A stretch of 64,000 bases of DNA from Sanghuangporus weigelae (GCA_033182465.1 CP137325.1:1612001-1676000); one strand, 5' to 3'. Positions 35,738 through 47,527 are shown, counted from the first letter of the stretch. Notes: generated from the sequence alone by a model not told the origin. Translations and numbers: made by a program.

Positions 35738-38700
35738 TCATTTGCTGGTGGTCAGAGCCGATTGGGTAACCAACGCTTTCTCTTTGAGGACTGGTGGATA
35801 GCTGTTCATGATGTGTGCGAGAGGCCGGAGGTCTTCCTGGTCAAGTAGCGCGATAGTTACTTTCGGCTATTGGAAAATGAATGCACGTCAGGCGGCCGAT
35901 GCGGTTGATAGAGATGTTGCACTTACAGCTCCTTTGATACCGAAACCCTTGACTACTCGGAATCTGAAGATAAGTTAGATTATGAATAACGACCGATAGT
36001 AATATGGCCACTTACAACTTATCTCCGAGCTGTTGTTTCTGCTTCGGTACGGGCAGATCGGCAAGCGAGTCGACAAACTCGTCTGTAGCCTTCACAATAA
36101 GCGGATCTGCCTTTGACAGACCAAGCTGCTCCGCTGTTGAGCTATCTCGCAGGATCTCGATGATCTTCGCCGCTGGCAGTTGTGCGAGCTTATCGACAGT
36201 GGTAGGTACTGAACCCAATGATTTGCTTGGTGGTGTTACTGGAGCAGCAGGTGATGCAGCTGCTGACGGTGCCCGGGACGATAATGCAGGAGTGCGAGGT
36301 GAGTCCTCAAGCGCACTTGACGCAGTGGTCTTCCGAGCGGGCGTCACGGGCGCAGGCGCAGGCGTCTGTTGCTCCTCCTCAACATCGCTACTGTCGAGAA
36401 CGAGCTTCGCGTCTGCAACTTTCCCGCGAAGAACTTCCACGTTGAACAGGCACATCGCGCGCTCACGTTTACTGAGGCTCATTAGTAGCTCAGTGATAGA
36501 CGCGGCGCGCTCAGAGTCTGGCTCGAGCTTTCCTACGGCTACACGCAGACGTTCGCGCTCCGAAGGTGCTCCACCTCCAGGCACAGCACCGGCTGCCGGC
36601 GAAGACGTGCGGGGCGGAGTCGAAAGCGGCGATGAGTGCGAAATAGGCGTCGAAGGATGATCAGGTGCTGATGCTGTCGCTGCAAGGACATTAGGATCCA
36701 GTAGTCGCGAGTCAGCAGATTCAGCAGGCGAAGGCGACTTCCCGCTACGCTCGTTCGAGTCTGCGCGCGATTCTGGAGGTGAAGGCTTCTTGAGAGTCTT
36801 CTGAGCACTCTGCACAGCAGTTGAGAAGCGAGCCGGATCATGGATGGCATCAACGACTTCTGCAAGTGAAAGACCGATAAGTTGGTTCACGACGCCTTCG
36901 ATCTCGGACTCTGGAATTTCTTTGAGCGACTTCACGCGCCGTTGCAGTTCACCTGTGAGCACCTCCTTTCTCACAACAGGCGACAATGCATGTAACTCAT
37001 CGTAGGACATTGACAACTGCAGCTGACCGGAGAGAGCAGCCTAGGTACTTAGCGTTAACATGTGCATATTCGATATTCGCAAGCGTACGTACGTTGTAAT
37101 AACTGCCTGAGCTTCTACGCGCACGATCGGGAACAAGTCTCTCGCTATGCCCTGACGGACTAGCTAGACTCTGGTATCCCACGCGCGGGCTCGGCCATGC
37201 ACCTTGACTATCACCACCTTCACTTGCGGTCGGACTCGTCGCGCCGCTGCGACTACGAGGATGATTGTTATGGCCGGCGAAACGCTGTGCGAGTTTCTCT
37301 TGGCGAAGCTGCTTCGGTTCATGCAGACGGACGACTATCTGCTTCTGGCCAAGCACCACTCCGTTCATTGAGCGTAAGGCAAGCGAAGCTTGGTCGGGCA
37401 TCTGGTAAGATACGAAACCGAAGCCGCGACTGCGACCACTCTCGTCCCTCATAACGCGAGCGCTAGAAACTCGACGTGTAAATTCATGTATACGTACAAG
37501 CCGGAAGGCATCCTACCTGACAATTGACCCGAATTGGTTGAAATGTTGAAATAACGTTCCGGAGTCAATGGTCTCGTCTAAGTTCTGACCAAGCGACCAT
37601 GTCAGGTTAGATAAGACGACAAGAAAAGCAATTCTCTAACCTTTACAAACAGATTGCAGGGATCGATGAGTCCACTATGACTACCAGACCCTGGTCCGGA
37701 AAGCGGCGCGAATTGCACTTGCTGGCCCGGTCCATGGACAAACGGACCAGACATCCGCCTTGGCGAAGGTGAATGCGACGGCCCGCGCACGGGAGGAGGC
37801 TGCGTATATTGAAGGGGATATTGAGGATAGATAACACCAGTGGGAACGAACGGAGGGGCTGTCGGACTAAATTGGGGGTCAGGTCCACGACGTGGGTGGT
37901 ACACCTGCACGGCGATATTATGATCTTCAACTTCGGCGCAATGCATCTCTGCTTCGGCGGCTTTCGCGTCGTCTTCGCTCCAGTACTCTAGTATTCCGGT
38001 GTCGGCGCCGAAAGGTGTCTGCGTTCGCACACTTGCAAGCGGACCAAATGGTCTAAACAGATCGTACAGTTGAGAGTCTGTGTAACCTGGAGGAAGTTGC
38101 TTCACGATCCGTGGTGCAGCTCCAGCAGCTGGTAAAATGTTCTGCTGGTCGGGAGGATAAGGTGAAAGACGAATGATAGCGTTGGGAACGCCTGGTATTG
38201 GACGGCCTTGCAGCGTTGCAAGTGCCTTTTCAGCTGAAAAACAAACAAACAGAAAAGCAGGGATCAGCACACATAATCGATGTTAGATGAGCCAGTGCCA
38301 GAAAGTGGAAACAGTCACATGAAGAGTACGCAAAGACCACGCCGATTACGCGCTCATCAAGCGGCGGAACAGTATTTACACGTCAGCGATAATGCAGCTC
38401 GTAACCAAGCTACCACGAAGCACGAAGAATTAGTGCATCTGCTCGCGTCGGATGTCACGAGCTCGTACTCGGGAATCTTCGTAATTCTCAAGCAGATGAA
38501 AAATGAATGCAGCCTGCCAGCCAGCTCCTTCGCGGCAGCAGCACATGAAACGCATAAATTTAGTGCTGCAAAAGGCGTTCTCAAAAGGATGGCTCAAGAG
38601 CTCGCGCAAATGGCGCGTCCGAATCGATGAGGGAAACAGAAACCAAATCGTCTGATGCAACCAATCAACAAGCTCACCTTTCTCAAGTTCCTTGAATTCG

Positions 38701-38870
38701 ATGCTTCCAGAGATGGGTATGTCCGTACCATCGCGCACAAGGTGCGGTCTGAATGGTACGCATGCCTCAAAGACAGGTGCGAGTGCGGTGTCGGAGACGT
38801 AAGCGGGCAGATTGAGGATGTACAAGAGAGGCTCCCGCAGGTAAGGGTGTGGCTTTTGCGATTCCGCCAT
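35738..38870 (-). CDS. rrm4: Rrm4-type RNA-binding protein (three RRMs plus MLLE repeats)
   Basis: Seven exons on the minus strand (38870-38678, 38233-37641, 37584-37517, 37462-37093, 37040-36016, 35963-35927, 35866-35738) close exactly and give 804 residues, close to the 792 of Ustilago maydis Rrm4. RRM1 spans about 14-90, RRM2 105-178 and RRM3 256-335 with RNP1 SRGFGFVSY. The C-terminal half has three MLLE-like regions: weak at about 420-490, clear at about 570-630 (ITELLMSLSKRERAMCLFNV), and a third at about 688-800 (TTVDKLAQLPAAKIIEIL). Linkers are Ser/Pro-rich. In U. maydis Rrm4 binds mRNAs and rides on early endosomes along microtubules by docking its MLLE domain on Upa1. The architecture makes orthology likely. 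A 444-nt intron splits RRM1, far longer than the others. Confidence 0.8.
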
Positions 38871-39127
38871 GACCAGACGACTAGGAGTATCCTAGAGCTT
38901 GTAGACAACGAGCAAAAATCGTGACGTCGTGAACACGCTTTCGGACGTGCGCGACGGTGAGGAGGCGGCCTCGCGATTGTCGTCGCAGACAAAAAGTTGC
39001 TGCATAGACGCCCGGCACGCTGTTTCCTCGATTTGGTAACCCTGGTGTGACTAACCCTATATTACCATTTTACGGAAATCATAACACAACACAACATCAA
39101 CAGTATAATAACGACAAAATACAACAT

Positions 39128-41225
39128 TCAGATATCCTTGTAGTTCTTAAATGGATTCTTTCTCAGAGCTTCAGCCTCACTGGCAGCTTTTCCTACACCA
39201 AGTCCCAAAACTTTCGGGCGCATAGCTGTCCCTTGTGCAGACGACGTTGCTGCGGGTCTTTGACTTGCGTCCTGAAAAGATTGTATGATTGAGCCACCCT
39301 GTCAAAAATAGCACAAACTAAACGCACCTCATCTTGGAATGGCACAAAACGCGCAGGTACTGCTGGCTTTGCTGATATGTTTACTTCAGCATCCTTGTCC
39401 ATTTCCTCCGGCACCGGCTTAGGTTGAGGCTCTTCCTTAGCAGCTAGTTTAGGATTCAATCGTGCACTACGGCGAGGCGTCGGTCCCACCTCCTGAAGGG
39501 ACTTGGTCTTCGATTTGCACGAACCGACTGGAGCGACTGGAGCTTCAGAGTCCTTGAGAGGCGCGATGTTCGGGCCTGGATCGGATGCGGTACCTTGAGG
39601 CTCCGGGTTTACGAACGGCACGAATTTAGCATTAATGTTCGAATTTGGCACAATCGCGCCTGGCTCGGAGTCCACATATACTTCAAATGTTCTGCGCGAG
39701 CTTGTAACAGGTGCGAGAACCTCGGGATCTTTGAAAACTTTGAATGGTTTCCCGGTATCTGAAGCAGCTCCAATTTCTGGATCCTTGAATACCTCAAAGT
39801 TCCTATTCTGACTTGTTCCAGTCGAAGCAGGCTCAGGATCCCGGTATATCTCAAACTTCCTATTTGAGGTTGACGATGGGTTTGGAGGGTTTCCAGAGTC
39901 AGAACTCAATACAGAAGGCTCCGGATCTCTGAACACTTCAAACTTTCCGCTCGAACCAGACGCTAGAGGTACAGCGGACTCCTGCTCGGGATCGACATAC
40001 GGCACGAACTTGGGTGCCGCTCGCGCTCGAGCAGCAGCTTCCCTCAGTGCCGCCTTAGCTGCTCCTTTCGGTTTTAAGACCGCTCCTTGCATCTTCTCTG
40101 GCTTAAGTCTATTCTCCTTGATACGTTCGGCGCGAGTACCGAGTTCAGGCCAAACATTGCCCGGGGCACGCGAAAATTCGCCTGTAGGGTCGACGAAGAC
40201 TGGTATACGTCCGTTTGGGCGTGGCCTGGTTTGAGAGCTAGAACTCTGAGAGGCAAGGGAAGAGGAGGAAGGTGCAGCAGAGAAAACATCGAATGATGAT
40301 GTCGTGGAAGTCGAGGATGATTCTGCAAGTGGTCGTCGGCGTGGACTGGGGTTGGAAGGAGTAAGTGTAGGTGTTGATTCAATACCAGACGAATCCGCAC
40401 TCGGGATTGGTGCAGTCACCATCATACGCTTTTGGAACTCCCGGTGACGTCTTACAAGGCGATCCAGCGGTTCCGCTTTCCTGGCAATGCCCAGGAGGTA
40501 TATCTCGTCCGCCTTTGGGCGTCTGTACATCGTATCAGCACTGCAGCACCGCTTGCATTGCGAAAGAAGCGCACTTGCCTGTTGATTCTCTCCAATATAG
40601 CAGCGTATTCCTCATACAACTTTGCCCATTTCGCACCGATTTCGTTGGAAAGTAAGAACTCGTAAATGACCTCCGGATGGTCGACATAGGTCCCATAGCG
40701 GATCCAGAGGTTCAAGTAGCGTGGATCGACTTTAGCATATTCGGAATGGCGCATTGCGCGAGTTGCTTCCTCTAGCGTTTCAAGGATGCCAGACTGTACA
40801 GACTGACCGCGCGGGTAATGTTCGATTGTCCAGGTTACGAGACGTACATATGCATCCAAGAGGATCTCCTCAGCTTCTTCCAGCGTAAATTCTTCCTCTT
40901 CTTCCTTGTCCTGTTCTTCATCACTGCAGTCGCCTTTGTCTTCTTTATCATCGCCTTTGTTCTCTTCTTCCTTCTGCTCCTTCGAGGCGGAGAGCTTGAG
41001 CTTGTCAACACGCTCTTGCGCCTCTCTCACGCGCTCTCGGAGACGCGCACGAGTTGCTTCCAGTTTCGCATTGCGCAGCTGGTGCGGAGTCTTGAGCACG
41101 CTTGCTAACGCCGTGACGCGCCTCCCGCACGCTAACGGCTGAATGTTCTCCTTCGCGGCCTCGAGGATGTCGCAGTCGATGATCGCATTGGGGTCTTCAT
41201 CATCGTCATCAAAGTCTTCGTACAT
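39128..41225 (-). CDS. MAD3: Spindle-checkpoint protein MAD3 (BubR1-like)
   Basis: Three exons (41225-40579, 40522-39328, 39271-39128) give 661 residues. KEN box 1 is at 25-27 (AAKENIQPL). After an acidic Lys/Glu insertion (roughly 75-115) comes the Mad3/BUB1 TPR domain with HYPRGQSVQSGILETLEEAT, DPRYLNLWIRYG and IYLLGIARKAEPLDRL. Then IPVFVD (322-327) and KEN box 2 (351-353) form the usual ABBA-KEN cassette. Downstream lie further ABBA-like motifs at 388-393, 410-415, 439-444, 458-463, 476-481, 495-500, 516-521 and 608-613. No kinase domain is present and I saw no clear Bub3-binding GLEBS motif. MAD3 holds Cdc20 in the mitotic checkpoint complex and blocks the anaphase-promoting complex. The first intron appears to use a GC donor. 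Confidence 0.9.
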
Positions 41226-42212
41226 AGTGGAGGGTTTAGTGCTTGAGTTTCAGTATTGGACTTGCTGAGGTGAACGAGGACAAAGTGAAAGACGGACAGG
41301 GAGCCACGACGCGTATGGCGTAAAATCCGAATAAACTGACATCACGTGAACGTTTGGTCTTGGTTGTGAGAACTGGCTTCCGCTTACAGAAACCCGAATA
41401 ATTGAATGTCTTCCTATTTACCCAAGCTCATAACCGAATCCATTTGCTCAAAATTATGGGGAGGTCGGATTATAATTCCACATAGATTTTAGCAACGACA
41501 ATATTAATAACTCTCAAGTCGAAGGCAACCACTATAAGAGTTGTCATTGAATCAAGAAATTCATTGCTAGTTATCGACAAGTACATAACAGATACAGTAC
41601 TAGTGTTGGATTTACTGTACATGTGCTATCCGTATTGTATCGGGTATCTAGTGAAGGGTATGTGTTCCTGAATCGCACATCCCGACCCAGCTTCAGTCCG
41701 GACTACATTACCATATTTGATGGGCATATAAGCTCAACACTTGCGCGTCGTATCATCTCAGTCTTATATTGAGGCGACCGCATCTGCACTGATATGCAAT
41801 GTCCATACGCATTCTGCTAGTTCATTTTCCATTGAACTAGGCGGCTTCTATGAGTCTTGCATTATGACAATGATCAATTCACCTTTCACTAGAAGGAATC
41901 CAGATACTCTTCGTACAAATTGTTAGCAGTGAACCATAGTCTCTCTCGTTGCTTGCACCAGTAAATGTCCCAATATACTGCTTCTGAGACGAGAAACTTG
42001 GACTTATCGTCTGTCGTTTTTAAGTGACGGTCAACCGGCAGAATGAGCTACAGGAAAACTTGATTGGTCCAGCTATCTATGAATAAGAACCGGCTGACCT
42101 ACTTCTGGGCTGGAGAGTTCCTCTGCATTCCTTCTTTTCGGCCGATTAGATCGAGGTGGATCTGGTGCGCCACGGGTCTAAATAGCTCGCATAAGTCTCT
42201 TTGCAGCTAATT
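41226..42212. other. Spacer upstream of MAD3
   Basis: Contains the MAD3 promoter and the 3' flank of the FunK1 gene. No gene, RNA or repeat is evident; it is relatively AT-rich. Confidence 0.4.
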
Positions 42213-44750
42213 TTAGTTGCAGATATCTCTCACCTCTCGTTGACCCGAGTCAGAAGCGTCTGATCCTTGTCGCTTCTGCCCGGAATACATGACAATGGTC
42301 AGAAATACACTAGCGGAATAAAGGATGAGAATACACACGCTTGGCAGTAATCCGCTAGAAAGGAGCGCGAACGATATACCAGAGACTTGTACGGGAATAC
42401 TGACAGCCAGCGGATATTCCTCTTTCCTCACGCAATTGCCATTGTTTCGCATTCTCGATATCTCTTCAAGAAGTAATCTTTGCATATAGTCGTGCAAGTG
42501 AAATTCGTATCGTTCTCCTTTGCCGGTAGAAGCAACATTGAACCATGGAACCAAAAGATACCCCCTGATGTTTTCCAGCATATCGTAGAACGGCGTGAGC
42601 TGTTCGTCCGTGTCAAAGCACTCTCTTGGAAGTTCTGCTAGTAGGTCAGTAGGGTGTCCCTTTCTGTCCCTCAGATATTTGAATAGATGGCCCCTCTTCG
42701 CTTGCAGATCCGCGACCTCCGGTTCCTTGACCCGTTTATCGTAAAGCCACATACGGTTGAAGAACAGTAGACAGAGATAATAGACGGACTCGGCGTCATG
42801 AACAGCTCCGTGCTTGAAAGAACGCTGGATCTCGGCACCGTTCTTCTTCGCGGGTCTAATACTCCACTCAAGTTCCCTGTATTCTTCCCTGAAGAATGCA
42901 TCCCATGCATCTTTCTCGTCGGACAGTACATACTTTCCGTCGAGATTCTTGTAGGCTACGTTTCGATCTGTGTCGTCCAGTACGCTGAGGTTGCCGCATG
43001 GTCCAGCTGGGGACATCACCAATGATTCGCGGAGATTCAGAACATCGTGCGCCATAAACATCGGCGTACCCTGGGCAGACTATAAGCAGACGAGTACCGT
43101 TTCTTTGGGAAGAATCCTTACCGTAGCATTCTTCAGCTCATCCATGTTATCTCTCTTGGTCGCGTGGTCGAAATCAGTCAGAGCAACGCGTACTCTCCAG
43201 CTGAATGGAGGCTCAGTCCCTAAGTTCACCAAGTAACATCGTGAAACACTTACTCTTGTTCATTGAAAATGTCGGATATGAAGCGATACGTATGAGGAAT
43301 ACCTTGTTCATCCTGTCTCCTCGGCCGCATGTGCGCCCTTGCAATGCTTTCCCTTACGTCAATCTTATCGCCAAGCTCTTTCGGGCGAATCAGGACGTTA
43401 GACCAACTGACATCTCGGTGCAAAACATCCTTCTCGTCAGCGAGAAATCGGAGTACTGAAGACAATTTAGCGGAGCCGAATCAAATGCATGTCACTTCAC
43501 TTGCCTTCCAGAAGATCGTACATTGATTCCAAGAACTCGAGCACTGATGTGCATGAGCACAGTGGATATCCGAGAGTTGTCAGGGCAAAAAGGCAGCGTT
43601 CCCTGGGGTTGAGTCCACTGAATGCGGGATCCGCGAAAGTGAGGTCGGACCCGCGGATCTGTAGATGTTCCTGTTGCACGGAAGGACGCGTAAGACTCGC
43701 AGAGGAATCTATCCGAACGATGCCTGGAGCGTCCGCGAGATCTTCGAGTAACATGATTTCTGTTTTGAGGCGATCTTTTGGGAGCCAAGAGTACTTGAAA
43801 ACTCGCGCATCCTCAACGCGTTGACCTGGAACAGCGATCACAATAAATGGCTTACGACCGTTGCCTCTTCCAGAGAAGATGGGAAGAAGACTGTATGAGT
43901 GTTCTCCTAGCTTCGCTGAAAAGATACCGATTGGGGATGCCTTCTTGTTGCGCCCTGATACCTTAGGTACCAATACACTATGAAACTTCGGGACAGGATC
44001 CGGAAAGCCCCTACAAGCTTCTTCGCTAATAATTTTAATGCACATACACAGCCGAGAAATCGATGACCACGAGATGGCCCTAGACTCAGTTCTCCAAGGT
44101 ACCTCGTCCCACACGAGATGAAATTCGAGGCCCAAAGAAAAGAACCAGAAACGCTCCTTGTTGATGACAATTCCGTGACGGACGAATGATTCGGGATGGT
44201 GCCTTGAATGAGAGAAGAGGTACCGTGTTATTTGACTATCGGCTCGCTTATTGTCATCTTTCACTTCGACGCAGCCAATCACAGAGAAAGCCGACAGTCC
44301 TCTATCCCCCTTGAATGCAGCTTCAGTGCCATTGATTATTTTGGTTGCCCTTTTTTTAGGAGCATAGAGCATGAGTAAATCAGGTTTCTGCCTTGCTTCT
44401 TCCGGAAGTCCATGGAGAAAAGATTCAGAGCTCCGGATTAAAGTGAGAGACTGTCCCGCAGGTGACCTTGTGCCAGCCAAGTTGATACTAAGGTATGTCA
44501 GCATCCTGCACAATGGATTGTACATTCCAGCCTCCGCTGTCGCATTTTGCACCTCATTAAGTCGAGATTCGATAAATTGCATATCACCATGAGAGAACGT
44601 GTTACGATGTTTGGGAATTACAAACTTCCTTCTGCCAATATCTATTCCTCCATGGCCGTGAATAAACTGCGGGAAGTCGCCTACGTGTTGGAAGGTCACA
44701 GCCAGCGAGTCTTTCAAGGGATGAAATGTCGGCACAACGGGTGTGGTCAT
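42213..44750 (-). CDS. FunK1-type fungal protein kinase with C-terminal membrane segment
   Basis: Four exons (44750-43505, 43455-43254, 43200-43122, 43079-42213) close in frame and give about 797 residues. The N-terminal part carries the FunK1 features RSSESFLHGLPEEARQKPDL, GCVEVKDDN and FVVIAVPG-like strands. The catalytic loop is HRDVSWSNVLI (His428, Asp430, Asn435), the metal site is DFDHAT (Asp492), and GTPMFMAHDVL is the activation and P+1 region, followed by DAESVYYLCLLFF. FunK1 kinases are expanded in multicellular fungi; their roles are mostly unknown. The last 45 residues include a hydrophobic helix (FALLSSGLLPSVCILILYSA) that most FunK1 proteins lack; it may be a real anchor or an unspliced intron. 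The acceptor of exon 4 could be nine bases further on. Intron 1 needs a GC donor. Confidence 0.85.
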
Positions 44751-45006
44751 AGCTTGCTTGAGTCTTTAGTCATGCGGCTCGAGGTGAAGAACAAACAGTA
44801 TGAGGTATGAGGTAACTTAGATGTGTGGGGGTCGGCAAACCCCAAGTTCAACGCGTGCACGAGATTTTCATCGGAGCTTTAAAATATCCCTATAACGGGC
44901 AATTCACGTAGATCGCAGTTACAACAAATTTACTTTTGACCATGTACTTCTCCTCTTGCCAATACAACTCATATATGCAAATTACTTGGGTCAAAAATGA
45001 ATTCCT

Positions 45007-45284
45007 TGTTGGAATCCAAATTGATGAAGTCCTGATCTAGGAATATCCGGAGCATGTGTCTCGGACTGGTTTTCTGTCTCGGTTTATTTTACAGTCGCTA
45101 TCCGACTTAATTGTTTCTGTTACTCCTCTACGATGTATTATATCCATCCGATCCATGTCTCGTGTCTAATCCATTTACAACATACAGAAAACCTATAAAT
45201 ATGTAGCCTATTCTTCATGTATTTCCTTAGTTACCGAATCAACTAGCTGTGTGCTCGAATCATTCACTCACTCCCCTGCTCAGA
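45007..45284 (+). repeat. Copia 5' LTR
   Basis: Starts TGTTGGAATCC and ends CTCCCCTGCTCAGA next to the primer site. It is 18 bp shorter than the 3' LTR: a segment between two GTTTC repeats is missing at about 45115. A TATAAATA box lies near 45195. Confidence 0.9.
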
Positions 45285-45295
45285 GGTTATGAGCC
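45285..45295 (+). other. Primer-binding site matching initiator-tRNA anticodon arm
   Basis: GGTTATGAGCC is the reverse complement of GGCTCATAACC, the anticodon stem-loop of eukaryotic initiator tRNA-Met, rather than of the tRNA 3' end. This is the internal priming mode described for Drosophila copia. It abuts the LTR directly. Confidence 0.7.
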
Positions 45296-45355
45296 TTGGC
45301 TTTCACTGTGCTTGAGATCCACTCTGTTTAGTCAAGACAAATTTGGTTTTCAAAG

Positions 45356-46531
45356 ATGTCTACCAACTAATATGCATACAACTTGCTTACCAGTGCTGTA
45401 CCGAAACTTAAACCTTCGGGGGAAAACTGGGCTATCTTCTCGTATCATTTCGAAGACGCTGTTTGTGCCAAATGCATCTGGGGCCATTTTGATGGCACTT
45501 CTACTCGTCCTGGACCTGCTGCAGTGACTGCACCTTCAGGAACGCAACTAGGGCCTCAGCAATGGCCATCTATGGGAACCGGGAGTGCACTTGGCACAAC
45601 GCAGCCCCTGGGCACTTCATCCTTGACCCCAGCTGCGCTGCAAGCTCGTCGAGCAATGAGATCCTAGACCCAGACAGCAGCAGCAGCAACAGCTGCTCCA
45701 GCTACTCAGACGCAACCGCAGGCAACTGGAACAGTACCTCCAGCTCAAATGCCTTTGCCGCCTTCTGCTCCATCTACGCCGACGCCTCCTACTGCAGAAG
45801 AAAAGAAGGCTCAGCAAGATTGGGACAATAACAAAGCTTTGTCCCAATATTAACTTTTGCAAAGGATTCCTGACTCAACTTTGATGTGTGTCCGCCGGTT
45901 CCCCACTGTCGTGCAACGATGGACCACAATCGTTATTGAGTACACAGACAAGTCTATGTATGCTCAAACGTCCCTCAAAGCCGAATTCCTCAAGTCGAAG
46001 TGTCCTAAAGGATCAAATGTCAAAACTTTCCTGTCAGATCTATGTTCCAAACGAGAAACACTCACCCAGTCTGGTGTAACTGTTTCGGATGATGATTTCC
46101 ACTCTACAATCATCTCTAGCTTGCCTGGACACCTAGCCGAATTTGCATTAGTGCAAATAACTTCTGCTGAGCTTACGACTAGGAATGCTGCTGCTATGTT
46201 TGGCTTGCAGTTACCTCCTGGTGCTCTTCAAGCTGTGCGAACTGTCGATCCTGACGTCCTGATCCATATTGTCTCTGACGAATCTAAAAGAGAAGCCAAG
46301 GAACGCAAAAAATAAACTATGAATTGTGATCAGAAGCAGAATATGAACAGCAAAGTCAAAAATGAAGCACTCACTGTTCAAAACTGCCCAAGAGATACTC
46401 GAACTTGCTGTAACTGCAATAGAACTGGGCACATCGCAAAGTACTGCCACTTGCCTTGCAAGGACAGAAATCGTCAGAATAGTTCAATCAATCAAAACGA
46501 ACCAAGGAACTCACCGAAAGAGAAGGAATAA
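45356..46531 (+). pseudogene. Copia gag
   Basis: The ATG at 45356 is followed after four codons by TAA; beyond it the frame reads SAVPKLKPSGENWAIFSYHF, the usual copia gag start. Further stops occur after ALQARRAMRS (about 45665), after NNKALSQY (about 45852) and near 46314. The core YAQTSLKAEFLKSKCPKGSN and SDLCSKRETL is a UBN2-like gag region. A zinc knuckle CCNCNRTGHIAKYC of the CX2CX4HX4C form lies near 46405-46450. It would form the particle and bind the element RNA. With at least four stops it is inactive. Confidence 0.8.
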
Positions 46532-46651
46532 AATGATTCCACAAAGAACGCTGCCAATGCAGCTGTGGATTCCAATTCAGAATCAGATTAGGCCTGTTTT
46601 GCCCAGGATCGGTGGGAGAAATGCAGAAACAAGCCTGATGAGGCTGTCAAC

Positions 46652-47527
46652 TTGTGCAGGCACATTACATGTGCATCTGGATTCGAAGATTGGCTCAACG
46701 AGCCATTCAAGTACTGTGGAGGAAAGCAAGAGATCAGTGTAATAACTGAGCTAGCGAACAAAATATCAGACACACCTGATTTTTCTGGAGAACTCGAGGA
46801 GCGCAAGGTTATCCTTGACTCTGGAGCTACAAAACATTTATCACCATATAAAGAAGATTTTGTTGAACTTCGGCCCATTGAACCGAAGCCCTTCGAGACG
46901 CTCAACAAGCCGATCCATGCTGTAGGAATCGGAACACTTGCTATCGACATGCCAAATGGACATGCCGTAACCAGATTGAACATAGAAAATGTTCATTATG
47001 CACCTGGTTCCCCTTATACGCTCTTGTCTACTGGTTCCTTTGATCGATCTGGCTTCACGTACTGTGGTGGAAACGGAACCTGCAGTTTTTCTGACTCAAC
47101 TGGATGTCAGATCGCTTTGCTGAAGCTCGCAAAGAATGGTCTCTACAAGTTTACTCATCAGCCGATAAAGTATCAAAGGGACAAGGTTTTACTTACTGAT
47201 GACAAGATGTCTGTAAAGACACTTCATGCTAGACTCGGACACATCTCACCTGTTTCTGCCGCACAAATAGTGAAGGATGGTGTAATTCTAGGAGTAAAAC
47301 TTGACAAAGCTTCTCCCTGGCTGGCTTCTTGTGAATCCTGTATCTATGGACGTGCCACTCGAAAGGAAATTTCGAAGATCCGGGCTGGTGAACTTGCGAA
47401 GAAATTTGGTGATGAGATCCATTCTGATCTCTGGGGGCCTGCACCTGTTCAGTCAATAGGCGGAAAACACTATTATGTTACCTTTACTGATGTTTCGACG
47501 TGGTACTCCGCAATTTTCATCCTTCGT
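46652..47527 (+). pseudogene. Copia protease and N-terminal integrase
   Basis: Open from 46652. The aspartic protease site is DSGATKHLSPYKEDF (about 46815-46860). The integrase zinc domain follows: LHARLGHISPVSAAQIV then CESCIYGRATRK, giving the HHCC pattern, and the catalytic core starts with HSDLWGPAPVQSIGGKHYYV and FTDVSTWYSAIFILR. There the frame enters the foreign insertion at 47528. The missing remainder resumes at about 50545. Confidence 0.85.

Noticed and set aside
36004-36660. Long open frame on the plus strand, 218 codons
   Set aside because: It is antisense to exon 5 of the Rrm4-like gene, which has a closed seven-exon structure and clear domains.
43489-43824. Open frame of 111 codons on the plus strand
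   Set aside because: Antisense to exon 1 of the FunK1 gene.
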